Shown one piece after another: positions 1-11,233 of a stretch of 64,000 nucleotides of DNA; the first letter of the stretch is position 1; each line of letters begins with the position of its first letter. The DNA is from Ryuthela nishihirai (Eukaryota > Arthropoda > Arachnida > Araneae > Heptathelidae). The position numbers were made by a program, and so were the translations under genes. The notes below the pieces were generated by a model. That model was not told the DNA's origin and did no database searches. It saw only the letters and a program-made list of their open reading frames with translations. The stretch is from contig JAWZYU010000027.1 of assembly GCA_038380435.1 (NCBI GenBank), forward strand, positions 2,787,156-2,851,155. The letters are read 5' to 3'.

Positions 1-97
1 ACGGACTGGTTGGAGGAACATTCCGTTGAGTTCACAACCCTCAAATGGCTCTCTCATTCACCGGTTTTGAACCCTATTGCGCATTTGTGGGAAAAAA
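1..97 (+). pseudogene. Tc1/mariner transposase C-terminal fragment
   Basis: The first bases encode the end of a Tc1-like DDE transposase. The reading contains a DWLEEHS-type stretch followed by HSPVLNPIAHLWE, matching the conserved Tc1 block with SPDLNPIEHLW, which includes the region of the last catalytic acidic residue. The fragment is cut by the window edge on the left and by LTR-like sequence from about 101 on the right, so an LTR element probably inserted into or next to an old Tc1 copy. Only about 30 residues are visible. Confidence 0.75.
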
Positions 98-100
98 GGG

Positions 101-545
101 TGCGACTGTCCACCCATTCAGTTTTACTTAACCAGTTTTACTTTATTTACGTTATATTTATCATTTTGGGGATTACTTTTAGTTGGCCACCATTTTTCCT
201 CATTCCGATCCACTAAAGGAGTTGCTCATGCGCATCTCCGACTTTTGATTTACAGCCGCTAATGATGTGTTAAGGACATGCCCCTCCTGTGTCATAACAA
301 GTGCGCGAGCATCATTTTATACAAATGTTTTACCCAGCATGCAACAAACTCGTGTGAGTTGTAAGCCGCATGTATACTAAGTGATTAGAGTGATGATAGT
401 GGAGTTAGTAGGTACGGAGTTAGAAATGTTAGTAGGAAGATAGTGGAGAATGAGAACGATGTTAACTGAGAAGTTTGTGGTGTGAGTAATAAATGACCAT
501 TTTTCTGTACAAAATATTTGATCAATCTTTACCTAGTATACCTGC
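101..545 (+). mobile_element. divergent LTR copy (family A)
   Basis: This diverged copy belongs to the LTR family seen repeatedly in the window (compare 39958-40685). Shared blocks occur in the same order: a start like TGCGACTGTCCACCCATTC, the ACCAGTTTTACTTTATTTACG block, TATTTATCATTTTGGGGATT, a degraded GGAGTTGC palindrome near 221 and a CATGCCCC-like box near 278. The 3' end is unclear and no TSD was found. It abuts the Tc1 fragment. Confidence 0.6.
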
Positions 546-839
546 TTGATTTAATTTCTAACGTAGAGGAAGTATAAGTGATCTTTCTCGTGATGTATTG
601 AGTTGTACTGATGAAAAGTTAACTGATAGTTTTGGAATACCAGTCTTAAGCGCCTCTTGTGATCTCAGTGATGTCGTAGCAAAATATTTATATACATGTA
701 TAACAGATATTGTGCTGCCATCTGATGAACTAACATAATACTGAATATTTTGCCATTAGTTAAAATAGGTGTATAAAAATTCTAGATGCTGTTAAAGCTT
801 GTTAAATGTTAAGAAATATTAACGTGTTTGAAAAATACC

Positions 840-1830
840 TATGATAAATTATAGTGAGTAGTGATATATTGTGCGGTATGAATTGTGATAAATATCATGA
901 ACGGATACAGGCTGAAAATGAATCTATCCAATGTACTGGAATTTGTAAGGAAAATCACCATTTCTATTGTGTTGGTTTTACAGAAAATTTTTTTCGGAAG
1001 CTGAGTAAGGAGCAAAAAGCAAAATGGCTTTGTTCCAAGTGTTAGAAGGGTGATACTGAACAACCCTGTGAACCACAGATGAATGTGGAAACCACAGGAA
1101 ATAAAGGGATCCATGAGTTGGATTCAACTGATAAAGTAATAACAAAAAAAGATTTGGAGACATGGTATGAAAACATTAAAACCGAAATAACTGTGAGTAT
1201 AAAAAAAAGAAAGTACTGAGTGAGGTTGTGAAATCATTACAATTTAACTCAGAAAATATATCAGACCTTACAAAAGAACTAAAAGCTTTGAAAACGGAAA
1301 TTTTGCAGTGAAAAGAACAAAATGTTCATTTAATTAAAGAAACAACAGATTTGAAATCTACATTACAAGACGTGCAACACAGGATAAATGAATTAGAAAA
1401 CTATTCTTGTCGAATCAACATAGAAATCAGCAGTGTCCCGGAATCTTCGGAAGAAAATTTAAATGAAATTGTAAATAATATTTCAAAAGCTTTAAAAGTG
1501 GATAATATGGATATTGTATCTGCGCATAGGGTACCAACTTCGAAAGGTAAAACTAGACCAGTGATAGTTCAGTTTACAAATAGAGCAAAACACGATGAAT
1601 GGTGGATGAAAGCTTTTAAACTGAAGAGAACAGTTGCTGCAAATGAAGTAGATAAAAGATTTGGAACCACCAAAACTTACATAATTGAGCATATTTGCAG
1701 ATATCACAAGAAATTCTTCTTTAAAGCCAAACAGATTAAAATAAAAAAGGATTACAAATTTTTATGGCTCAAAGATGGTAAGATTTTTCTGAGGAAGACT
1801 GAAAATTCGACAATAATTCGAATAATATGA
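840..1830 (+). pseudogene. LINE ORF1-like protein relic (PHD-type finger, coiled coil, FP-like C-terminal domain)
   Basis: A broken reading begins at about 854 with a Cys/His-rich PHD-like segment (CTGICKENHHFYCVGF, then WLCSKC). It is followed by a Lys/Glu-rich coiled-coil region and, from 1351, a 159-residue stretch containing ELENYSCRINIEI, a SAHRVP motif, PVIVQF and a C-terminal KFLWLKDGKIFLRK. This order (PHD finger, coiled coil, domain annotated in insects as baculovirus FP-like) is typical of ORF1 proteins of arthropod LINEs, which bind RNA. A TAG at 1043, a TGA near 1219 and at least one frameshift break it. No reverse transcriptase follows, so it is an orphan or truncated copy. Confidence 0.7.
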
Positions 1831-2733
1831 GAAAGACCTTGATCATTCTATGAATTGTCGTGACACTGACTATCTGCCTATGATCAAACTCACTCAGGTC
1901 ACCGTATTTACACATCATTAACAGTCGCAGAAACACTATGTAGCAGGTAGGTATCTGACCTATTTATAGCCTGCCCCCATTATCATGGTGGAGTAGGGCA
2001 GGTTTGTGGATTGGTTCTGTGTGTGTAACAAATTGTGCTTTCAGTGTATATACCGTGTTTGAATAGTAGTCCAAGTTACATTTTCTTGATTTATCCAGCT
2101 ACTATAAAAGTCCATGCTATAATTAAACAGCTGAGACTTGCACAATTATTGCATGTTTTTTCATATAATTTAGGAACATGTGATTACATAAAAAATTGAC
2201 ACAAAACTGTTCCAGAAAACATTCTATGTTAAATCAAACACTTTACTAAAGTTACTGTACAATTTCGTTTTCTCAAAAAAGGAAGCTCTTGATCTGGCAA
2301 AACTTACGTCAACATGCTCTGGAAACAAAGTACTGACTTACTTTAACCAAAATATTATTTGAAACCTACAATGCCACAACCACGAAACTATGTTGTAGAA
2401 ACCAATACATTATGTTGAAAAAAGTGTTCGGAAACTTCCATGTTATGTGAATGGAAAGCCAATTTCAAAGCTCCCTAACACTGAAAATAAACCTTTTATG
2501 CTTTACGCAAAAACTGTTATTGGCGATAAATTGTAGACGTCACTCAAATCTACCTAAACATATTTCCCGCAATATTCGTTTAATATTTAAAGAATGAATG
2601 GAGGCTGAAGCATTTATCTTCACTTTCGACACTTGTGAAAAAATACTTCCATTGATAAAACACAACTCTTGTAACAATTTATTCACTAACATAAATTAAA
2701 TATCTGAAGTTTGTATGATGATTTTTTAAGATT
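1831..2733. other. no recognised gene; AT-rich
   Basis: No coding region, RNA gene or repeat boundary could be recognised. The stretch just after 1830 (to about 2030, with a TAGCAGGTAGG and GGTGGAGTAGGGCAGG motif) may be 3' sequence of the LINE to its left, but this is inference only. Confidence 0.4.
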
Positions 2734-2857
2734 TCATCAATTTGGAGGCAATATGACAGTGTCCATTTTCAACAATCTTCGATCAATATTTAAAGAGTCA
2801 TTGATGCGGGACCATTTAACAGCAGACGACACTTTCACATTGCCTCCAAATTGATGA
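2734..2857. repeat. inverted repeat, 19-bp arms, about 124 bp
   Basis: The arms TCATCAATTTGGAGGCAAT (2734-2752) and ATTGCCTCCAAATTGATGA (2839-2857) are perfect reverse complements, with imperfect pairing continuing inward (GACAGTGTC against GACACTTTC). The unit could fold into a hairpin or be a small non-autonomous DNA element. No TSD was identified. Confidence 0.7.
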
Positions 2858-3158
2858 ACTCATAATTCATAATTAATTAACCCCTTAGTGCCATCCCCCT
2901 TTATTAAAAAAAACCCTGCGCCCACCATTTTGACCACAAAGCCCTGAAATTTCTACAAGTCCCGAGACCACCATTTTGAATCCTGACATCACCTATTAGA
3001 AGTTCCGCCTTTTAAATTATTTTTACTCAATAGCATTTTTTCTTTTTTCTGCAAGACAGTCTTTTATTTCAGTTTCTGTGAGATAGTCCTTCTAGTATAA
3101 ATAAGACATCCATCAGTCAGAATTCTCATTCAGAACAAGATCTAGAGATGTGCGGTTG
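2858..3158. other. no recognised gene
   Basis: AT-rich sequence with two similar CACCATTTTGA motifs near 2925 and 2970. It may be part of the LINE whose 3' end follows, but no coherent reading was seen. Confidence 0.3.
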
Positions 3159-3159
3159 A

Positions 3160-3378
3160 TGCCCCATGGTTCGTAACTAACAGACAAATCCATAAAGATC
3201 TGGGCATCGACCATATTTACTCTTATATTAAGTTTCTTTCACGTGGCCTTTTTGAGTCAGTTCAAAGCAATCTACATGAAATCATATCCCGCTTGCTTGA
3301 CTACAACCATGAAGTCATGAATAGTTACACGAGGCCTAAAATGATGGCTTTCAGCAAAGATAGTCATCCATTTTAGGT
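3160..3378 (+). pseudogene. Jockey-type LINE, 3' end of ORF2
   Basis: The frame ending with TAG at 3376 reads APWFVTNRQIHKDLGIDHIY, followed by a short amphipathic segment containing FLSRGLFESVQ and HEIISRLLDYN. This matches the extreme C-terminus of Jockey/X-type LINE ORF2 proteins (APWYVRN..IH.DL). The upstream reverse transcriptase is missing, as expected for a 5'-truncated LINE insertion. The following 130 bp, with CCCCTCGGGGCCCACCACTGG, is probably the LINE 3' UTR. Confidence 0.7.
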
Positions 3379-3771
3379 TTGTGCATCCTTACTACTTTTA
3401 TATTGATTTTTAATGCCCCTCGGGGCCCACCACTGGTGGTGTAAATTTTTATTTGTGTTTACACTGATGCCAACTAGGCACATGTTCAGATGGAAGAGGT
3501 TAAGGGTACCCAAGTACCTGGTACTCTGATTATTATTTACACATCTACGATAGAATCTTCATTCTGTTGTCAGACGTTGACAGTGACAGTTCTCTGCTGC
3601 TGTGTCTGTGTGATTTTCAACTGCTAGAAGTCAATAGTGGATGGATACAACACATAGTAGATGGATACTGGATACTGTACTCTGAACATTGGAAAATATA
3701 TTCCTCTTGCGGGGTCTAGTTATGTCCCTACTCCAAGAGAATTACTATTAAAACACACTATTGTTAATGTA

Positions 3772-3983
3772 AGCCATCCCATGGCCGAGTGGTTAGGATG
3801 CTTGGCTACTGATCTAAGGGACCTGGGTTCGAGCCCCGGGTAAGGCATGGTTGTGAGTGTTGTTTTTCTGCTGAGGTCTTGCAATCCTCTCAGACCTGCT
3901 ACTATGGCATATAAACTGACAGGCTCCTGTCAGACCTCTGTGGCAAGCAGCTGCTTGAGGGGGTATTTATTTATTTTTTTATT
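3772..3983 (+). mobile_element. tRNA-derived SINE, family 1, full length with TSD
   Basis: A 212-bp SINE with a tRNA-like head: A box in TGGCCGAGTGGTTAGG and B box GGTTCGAGCCC followed by CGGG. The body includes GACAGGCTCCTGTCAGACC and GTGGCAAGCAGCTGCTTGAG, and the element ends in a TATTTATT-type tail. A perfect 13-bp TSD, TATTGTTAATGTA, flanks it at 3759-3771 and 3984-3996, which proves retrotransposition and sets the ends. It sits just upstream of the polymerase relic. Confidence 0.95.
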
Positions 3984-4013
3984 TATTGTTAATGTATGTA
4001 ATTCTGACCAAAA

Positions 4014-7000
4014 ATGTTCTGTCTGGTCTGTTTTAGCCAGACACAGTGTCCTAGCAAATATATGCATTCAGAAGAAAAATTAAACACATGTGGTCTAATT
4101 TTCCCTATAACAATAAATCAAATATCAAAATTCGAAAAAATGAATAATATCTCAATCAATGTTTTTGGATATGAGAAAGACGTGTTCCCGCTCTACATCA
4201 CACCATTCAGATTTAAAGAGCACGCAAATCTCCTACTGTTATCAGATGATGAAAAGCAACATTATTGTTCTATTAAGAATATAAGTAGACTCCTCAGTCC
4301 TCTCACTAAACATAAATGCCAGACTTTCTGCTGTGATTACTGCCTTCACCATTTCATGAATGAATCGCTCTTGAAAGATCATATTCCCTATTGTCAAGAA
4401 TATGGACCCCAGAGAGTAGAGTTTCCAACTGAAGAGGAAAAATGGCTGAAATTCAAAAATTTCAAGTTCCAACAACCCTTTCCTTATGTGATTCATGCCA
4501 ACTTTGAATCATTCCTGGTGAAAGTGGACACTTGTATGCCTAACCCTGAAAAATCTCACACCATTATCACAGCAAATCATGAACCCTGTGGATTTGCATA
4601 TCTTGTTGTCGGACCTGACGGCTGCAGTCATAAATCTCCAGTAGTTTATATAGGTCCTAATGTGGTAAAAGAATTTTTGGAATGTTTGCTTAAAGAAGAA
4701 AACATCAAAAATTTACTCTTAGAGATCAAACCAACGCACCTTTCAAAGCATGAAGAGGAATCATTTCGCAACACTACCAACTGTCATATTTGTAAAGATG
4801 TTCTGGGAGCAGATCGAGTGAGGGATCATGATCATTTAACTGACAATTCTGAGGAGCAGCCCATAATGTGTGTAATCTCAATTTTAAGTTCACAAACAAG
4901 ATTCCAGTTATATTTCATAACCTAAAGGGGTATGACAGCCATCTTATTATGCAAGGAATCGGTATGATCAAAAATAAGATTAATTGCATTCCCAATAATA
5001 TGGAAAAATACATGGCATTCTCCCTCGGAACTTTGAATTTCATAGACTCATATCAATTTTTAAGTGTTTATCAGCAGAAGAATTCTATATTTTAAAGAAA
5101 CATGTTGAAACTGAATGGCTCCTCTTGCTTTTAAGAAAAAGAGTTTACCCCTATGATTACATTGACAGCAGCGAAAAGTTTCAAGAAACGTTATTACTTC
5201 TATATGAAGCTTTTTACAATTAACTTACAGAAGAAGCACTAGAGAAAGACTATATCCATGCAATGAAGTATGGAACTCATTTGACATAAAAAAAAAACCT
5301 ACGCCAGTACCTGAAGACCGATGTGCTCCTCTTAGCTAATGTGTTTGAGAATTTCAGAAAACTGTGTATCAGACACTATGAAATTAATCCCTGTCATATT
5401 TAAACAGCTCCTGGACTAGCCTGGCAAGCATGCCTGAAGATGACAAATGTTAATCTAGAGATGATAACAGACCCTACAATGTACCTTTTCCTGGAAAATG
5501 TGATGCCCCATCATTCACTTTTACTTTACCTTAACCAGTTGTGCATGCGCAACTCCGAACTTCCGACTGTCACCCACTAAAGCGCGTGCACAAGGACACA
5601 CCTCCTCTTGCATCGCTCATCAATTTATGCAAATGTCTTTCCCAGCAGGCATGCAACATGACACGTGCGGTTTGTACCTCTTGTTATAATCTGGTAACAT
5701 GTTGTCACAGCAGTAGCAGCACTATAGCACAGTATTTAGTCAGACAGAAGAGAGTGTGGTAGTAAAAAAAGCACGGAGGAGCACAGTTAGTGCAGTGTGT
5801 GTAGTCAAAGTTGAGAAATGATATATCTTCTTCATTGAAGTTTTGGTGAGTGTTTTTTGGAAATAAATTTGTTTGTTATTTAAACCTTTTGAATCTTTAC
5901 TAATTTTTTCTCTTAAGCAACGTTAATTGTTTGATTAGAATTTATCTTTACATTTTGACAATCATTTAATATTTTTTGAATTCTTACTCATTAATGCTCG
6001 CTGGTATTTTGAACCCTAATTTAACTTTTTTTTTTGGCAATTTGTTAATTATTGCCTGGTGCCCGACTCAACTATCCGGAGCATAAAAATAATTGGATCA
6101 GACAAAGGGTCCAAACTTTAAAAGTAATTCATTTCTTTGGAGCGTTACAAAAAGGTATAAGAGGAGGAATTTCAGTGATATGCAATGGTCTTAGCACTGC
6201 AAACAACAAGTATTTAGATCGTAAAATCCCCAACTACCCTCTAAATACTTTATTTACTATGATGCCAACAATCTTTATGGATGGGCAATGTCACAATGTC
6301 TTCCTCAAAGCGATTTTCGATGGTTTAATAAAGAAAAAATAGAAGATCTAGATATTACGGCAGTAGCTGATGATTTGAATAAAGGGTATATATTGGAAGT
6401 TGATTTAAATTATCCAATTTCCCTACATGACAAGCATAATGATTATCCACTAGCCCTTGAGAAACTTCAGATTACCATCAGTACGCTATCACCATATTAT
6501 CAAGAGCTTGCCCAAAATCTTGGAAAAAATACAAGTGCGTGAAATTAGCCCCAAATCTGAAGGAAATACATCACGTTTTAGAATTCAAACAATCTTGTTG
6601 GCTAAAACCATATATAGAATTTAATACGGATCAGCGGAAGAAAGCTAGAAACAATTTCGAGAAGGACTTCTTCAAATTGATGAATAATGCTGTGTTTGGA
6701 AAAACGATGGAAAATTTGAGAAAGCGAGTGAAAATTGAATTGACTCAGAACCCAAAGAGAGTATGTAAACTTGTAGCATCGTCTGCTTTTCACGCTTTTC
6801 GTGTTTTTGACAACGACTCTCATGTGTGCAATCAAAGTAAACTAAATTGAAACACAACAGGCCTATTTATGCTGGATTCAGTATTCTAGATATTAGTAAA
6901 ATATTGATGTATAGCTTTCATTATGACTATATTAGTCCAAAATATGGAGAAAAACCTAAATTATTGTTCACTGATACAGATTCACTGTGCTACAAGCATC

Positions 7001-7434
7001 AAACTGAGGATGTGTATGCCGATATGAAAGATGATAGATCATTTCGATCACTTAGACTATCACTTAGATCATGTTTTGCATAGTACACATAATAAAAAGG
7101 TACTAGGTAAAATGAAAGATGAACTTTTAGGAGTACCTGCAAAACAATTTGTAGGCCTTCATGCAAAAATGTATTCTAAGTTTACAAGAGGAGGAGAGAG
7201 GGAAAGGAGTCCCAAAATGCACCATAAAAAGAACCCTTCGTCAAAAGGATTACAGAGACTGCTTGATAAACAAATCACCTTCTCGAGTAGATTTGACAAA
7301 GATTCAAAGTAGCAACCATCATCTCCATACAGTGAAAGGTGTAACTTGGTCTGTCACCATTTGATGACAAAAGATATATTTTAGAAAATGGTTATGACAC
7401 CCTTTCCTACAGTCACTACAAAACGATGAAAAAA
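4014..7434 (+). pseudogene. type-B DNA polymerase relic, Maverick/Polinton class
   Basis: Broken remains of a protein-primed family-B DNA polymerase (viral/organellar type), the replicase of Maverick/Polinton elements and related virus-like elements. Visible in order: an N-terminal zinc-finger-like segment (CQTFCCDYCLHHF); exonuclease I block reading HANFES where the usual first residue is Asp; a CHIC...RVRDHDHL zinc/HNH-like block; FHNLKGYDSHL; LKTDVLLLANVFENFR; a polymerase motif A block DANNLYGWAM near 6261; motif B (KLMNNAVFGKTMEN) near 6679; motif C (FTDTDS) near 6967; and a C-terminal FDDKRYILENG-like block near 7345. Several frameshifts and stops (for example around 4925, 5096, 5221, 5401 and 6540) and a solo LTR (5499-6149) inactivate it. 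No integrase, ATPase or capsid gene of a Polinton was found beside it. Confidence 0.88.
5499..6149 (+). mobile_element. solo LTR (family A) inside the polymerase relic, TSD AAAA
   Basis: Begins TGTGATGCCCC and ends GGAGCGTTACA, 651 bp, flanked by AAAA at 5495-5498 and 6150-6153. The polymerase reading resumes in register of homology on the other side (YLFLEN before, KGIRGGISV after), so this is an insertion into a pre-existing polymerase gene. It holds the family's palindrome TTGTGCATGCGCAA, the GGACACACC box, ATGCAAAT and an AATAAA signal near 5861. Only one LTR with no internal region is present, so recombination between two LTRs removed the rest. Confidence 0.93.
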
Positions 7435-7607
7435 TAACGTAACAGAAAACAAATTTTTTCTAAAATACATTCACTGTAATTTTTAATATGTTTGAACTAT
7501 ATGTTAATATGTATAAAAAATGATGATTTTATCTGAATGTATGTATAATTTTTTTGTATAACCCCTGGTATAAGTAAAAATATCATATGCAATTACCATA
7601 CATAGAC

Positions 7608-7723
7608 TTTAATTTCTCATGAATAATTACTGTACAATACAGTAAACCCGTATAATATGCCTCTATAACCTAGGAGGGCGCAATGAGTATCACATAATAT
7701 ACATAACAACCTAATTGCGCCCA
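7608..7723. repeat. left copy of a direct repeat flanking the Penelope-like element
   Basis: About 116 bp (AATTTCTCATGAATAATTAC through CCTAATTGCGCCCAT) recur at 11234-11352 with few changes and in the same orientation. The two copies bracket the minus-strand Penelope-like coding region. Repeated flanks of this kind (pseudo-LTRs from tandem copies) are known in Penelope-like elements. The alternative is local duplication. Confidence 0.75.
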
Positions 7724-8480
7724 TTTTTTTGTCTACCCCTGTATGAGGGTTGAGACTCCTATTTTAACCATCATAATAGTATGTACACTTATCTTGATGT
7801 TACACAGTTAATTCTACCAACTAACATATAACCTTTAACTCATACACTTAAAGGATCTTAGTGGAGTATATAACAAAGGTTTAGTTACTAAATTTGTGTA
7901 TAAGGCTGGTAAAACTGCATCAGTTGTTATCGTCGACCAGCTGGCCCAAGAGCAGATATAATGGTTCCAGAACTGTATGTGCGATCAGTCTTTATGCTTA
8001 TAGATGTAATGAAACTTAGTTGAACCCGTTTACTCAGATTTCAACATACTACATATTGCAGAATAGTTGTTACACACTCTTGTTAGGTTGGCATGATGGA
8101 TTAATGTAAGGCATATACCTTTTATCTCAGGCGCCTTGCCATATTACATCGCCATTACCATTTTCCGATGGTTTCCATTTCACTGTCCCATAAGCCTCTG
8201 ATGTTCACTTTTCAACATATTCTGCAAAATCCTTAATGCTGGATAAACTTTGAAAATGTGCACATATTGGTAACTTCCCCCCTTTTCTCATTGTTCTCTT
8301 TCCGGGTTATGGCATTTTTAACACAATAAATCTTTAAACATCCTAATTTGGCCATTAAAACTTTAAAACCTAAGGCCCTTCCTCAACTCACATTTAGAGT
8401 CCATATTTACTCCTAGATGTTACTCGGAGCTATGCATTTCACTCGCCTCCCTTCAGCGGCTTCATCAAGCTCAAGCTGTT
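7724..8480. other. no recognised gene; probably 3' part of the Penelope-like element
   Basis: AT-rich sequence lying between the left direct repeat and the end of the minus-strand GIY-YIG coding region. It probably includes the element's untranslated end. The part near 8400-8490 continues the reverse-strand homology weakly. Confidence 0.35.
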
Positions 8481-9845
8481 CACAGTGAAGTGTCACTTTA
8501 AATACATCTCACCACCCACGTCATCCCATACGCAATCATGCACATTAGACTCAGCGATGTTTTGCTGTTCAAGCAGAAGAGTCCATGCAGCCAGCACAGG
8601 GGGAACGTCAATATTACATATTGTGTTACGATGTGTGTGTATGTACAATTTCTCTGCATATGATAGTTGTAACTTAGTAAGGGGGGGGGCAGGTAAAGGT
8701 TTATAACTGATATTGTGCATTTTAATATTATTTTCTATTACGATTTGGGCCAGGGTTGTATTTGGCAGTTTCTTTCGAATATCTATTTTATGCTCCTGCA
8801 TTCTAGTAGCATACTGTCGGTATGTCTTTCCAATATAAGTATCCTTTCCTTTTAATCTTTCTGCAGGGCCAGGAATATCTATTTGATAGACCCCCCTCCC
8901 CCGTGCGGTTTTTGGCATCCCTATCATTAACAATTAATTTTTTAATCGATTTTGTTACTGTAACCGGTAACGTTACGTCATAATTTCTAAGTATGTTTTG
9001 CATAGTATCTGTAACCTTTCTAATGTATGGAAAACTATGTGCAAATTTTGTAGTATTTTGTGGCTGCCGTAACATTATTTGGGATTCGTTTATTACTATG
9101 AATTTCGCATTATTTTACCATTTATTCAGTATTTTCTTAGAATACCCACCCTACTTCCATAGCTGTTTGTGTAACATAATCTATTTCCTTTCGAAAACTG
9201 TCCTGCTTAGAGCAATATCTATACTCCCTGATGTAGTGCGGGAGTATAGAAGCCTTTTTATATTTAACAAGATGTACAGATAAAAACGGAATATAATTAG
9301 GTATACGAATTTTCTTTCTATAAACTGTTGTTTCACAGTAATTTTCCTTCTTCGTCATAAGGATATCCAGATAAGATAATTGCTTATTTATTTCCGTTTC
9401 ATGGGTAAATTTAATTCAGGGTAATATTGAATTAAATACCATAACTAAGTCATTTAATTTTTCAGGTGGGTGGGGCCAGAAAATTAAAATATTGTCAACG
9501 TAACGAAGGTACAGTGAAGGCTGAAGTTCACATTTTGCCAATGCTGTTTCCTCCATGTGGCGCATAACCACATCAGCCAAAAGTCCCGAAAGTGGAGATC
9601 CCATTGGGACCCCTTCCGTTGCTGCCATGTATGATTATTAATATCAAAGTAATTGGTAGAGGTTGACAGGTCCAGCACCTTGTGTACACTTAAATACTCC
9701 GGGGAGCTGGGGCAGGTCACCTGCAACCATTCCGGTTTTAGTTGCATCGCTGCATCCAGTACCAGAGTGCTAGGATACAGTGATACATCTAGTGAGTGCA
9801 TTGTAGTGGATTCAGTTACTATGGTTTGTTGTACTTTAATTAAAG

Positions 9846-10233
9846 TTGGGTTGGGTTATTTTACTTCTGAGCGGCACTTTTTTGCACACCATGGGCTAAA
9901 TGGCCAGGTCACATGGACCCCGAAGGCTCAGAGAAGGTTGGGGGAGGGGACCCACTGGAACAGCTGTTGGGAGACAGATGGTAGCCTCCTGTCAAGGCCA
10001 CCCAGCGTGTTCTTTAACGTGCACAGGGAATGGCTCTCCCACACACGGGGTCATGGGTTAACGTCCCATCCGACGGACGGCGGCCTTTTCAAGCCCATCG
10101 GTGTTCCCTACTGACCGTGGGCAGGGCGGGGAATTTTGCGGAGATAAATCTCAACGCTGACCCAGCTGGGACTCGAACCTGGGAACTACAGATTACGAGC
10201 CTGGCACGCTACCGACTGAGCCACCCCCGCCCC
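9846..10233 (-). mobile_element. tRNA-derived SINE, family 2, full length with 12-bp TSD
   Basis: A 388-bp SINE whose tRNA-like head is at the right: reading leftward, GGCGGGGGTGGCTCAGTCGG (A box) and CCAGGTTCGAGTCCCAGC (B box), then a long body and a tail reading AAAACAACCCAACCCAA-like. The 12-bp TSD CTTTAATTAAAG occurs at 9834-9845 and 10234-10245. It interrupts the Penelope-like element, so it is younger. A near-identical copy is at 59480-59862. Confidence 0.96.
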
Positions 10234-10331
10234 CTTTAATTAAAGCCTCACAACAATCCTTTAGAATGTATTTTGTTGGGGGAAAGTATACCTTAAAAAA
10301 TTTGTGCAACGCAACTTCCAAATTATATGTC

Positions 10332-10353
10332 GGGGGGGGGGGGGGGGGGGGGG
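10332..10353. repeat. 22-bp guanine homopolymer
   Basis: An uninterrupted G run inside the Penelope-like element. It may be a genuine mononucleotide microsatellite or have an uncertain assembled length. On the coding (minus) strand it gives a proline run. Confidence 0.9.
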
Positions 10354-11233
10354 CTTTCTTTTATAAACGAGGAATGGATAATCCTGTTTGTGTAACTTAA
10401 TTTTAACGAAAAATTGGGGGGTATCCAGGTACATAGGGGGCTTACATTGCTTAGCTATTTCAGTAGGCAAAAAAGGGTCATTTTTAAGTTTTTGCAATTT
10501 ATAATATTAATTGTAGGGTTATCATTAATGGGTTGACATTTTAATTGACTAAGAACTTCTTGTATTTTTATATCATACTGTTCTTTATCCATTAATACTA
10601 ATTGATTCATTTTATCTGCTAACAATATTTTGATCTCCTTATGTTTTTTCAGTTCCTGTAAGATTTTTATATCCTTGGAAGATTTGTTTCTGTTTTCATG
10701 TTGTACATTTTTAATAGATCTGTATAGTCCAAATCTTTCCTTATCTTTATATTTTTTGAGGTATCTTATTAAGAGATTGTTCAATCTGCGGAATCACCAT
10801 AATGAGGTTAAAGAAATCATTGTCATATGCCAATTTTGCTCCCTGTTGGAGTATATGCTCTTGCTCACTATTTATTATGTGCTGTGATAAATTTAGAAAT
10901 TGAGTATTCTTCTGTTTATCCGAGGTTAACTTTAATTTTTTGTATTTCCCATTTTTATCCTTTATCAATTGTTGTAACTTCCTATTATGCCTCTGTTCTA
11001 TTTTAGTTGTTTCATTTTCAATCTTAAATGCTATCCTACCTATTAATTGGGTATGATTATCGACTTTAATTTTAAATAATTTTGATATACTATTTTTTCT
11101 TGTGTACGTATTTCATTTCGTAAATTTCGTATAGTTTTATTTAACATTATTTTCTCAGCATTTTGTAGTATTCTTTTCATACTATTGTATTTTCTTTTAT
11201 TGATTTTCAAAAAGTTGGGAATTACTGTTTGTC

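Larger units (their letters stand above)
8490..11210 (-). pseudogene. Penelope-like element, reverse transcriptase plus GIY-YIG endonuclease, broken
   Basis: On the minus strand, from right to left: a Lys-rich N-terminal region (10455-11200); a PxxYxxPKxHK-like segment near 10390; the RT core with SLYPST (frame 9484-9801) and GVPMGSPLSGLLADVVM plus YLRYVDNILIFW (9416-9628); a TVYRKK...PHYIREYR segment (9137-9358); and a GIY-YIG-like nuclease domain (8493-8933) with GVYQI, TYIGKT and RMQEHK. This RT then GIY-YIG order is diagnostic of Penelope-like retroelements. The usual YVDD reads YVDN, so one catalytic aspartate is lost; several frameshifts and a SINE insertion (9846-10233) also break it. 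A 22-G run lies in the N-terminal half. Confidence 0.9.

Noticed and set aside
3780..3850. functional tRNA gene
   Set aside because: The A and B boxes belong to a SINE with a body, a tail and a 13-bp TSD. The same applies to 15346, 48505, 58460, 9846 and 59480.
9653..10114. 153-codon plus-strand ORF
   Set aside because: It runs across the SINE insertion and antisense to the Penelope-like RT, so it is a by-product of those sequences.
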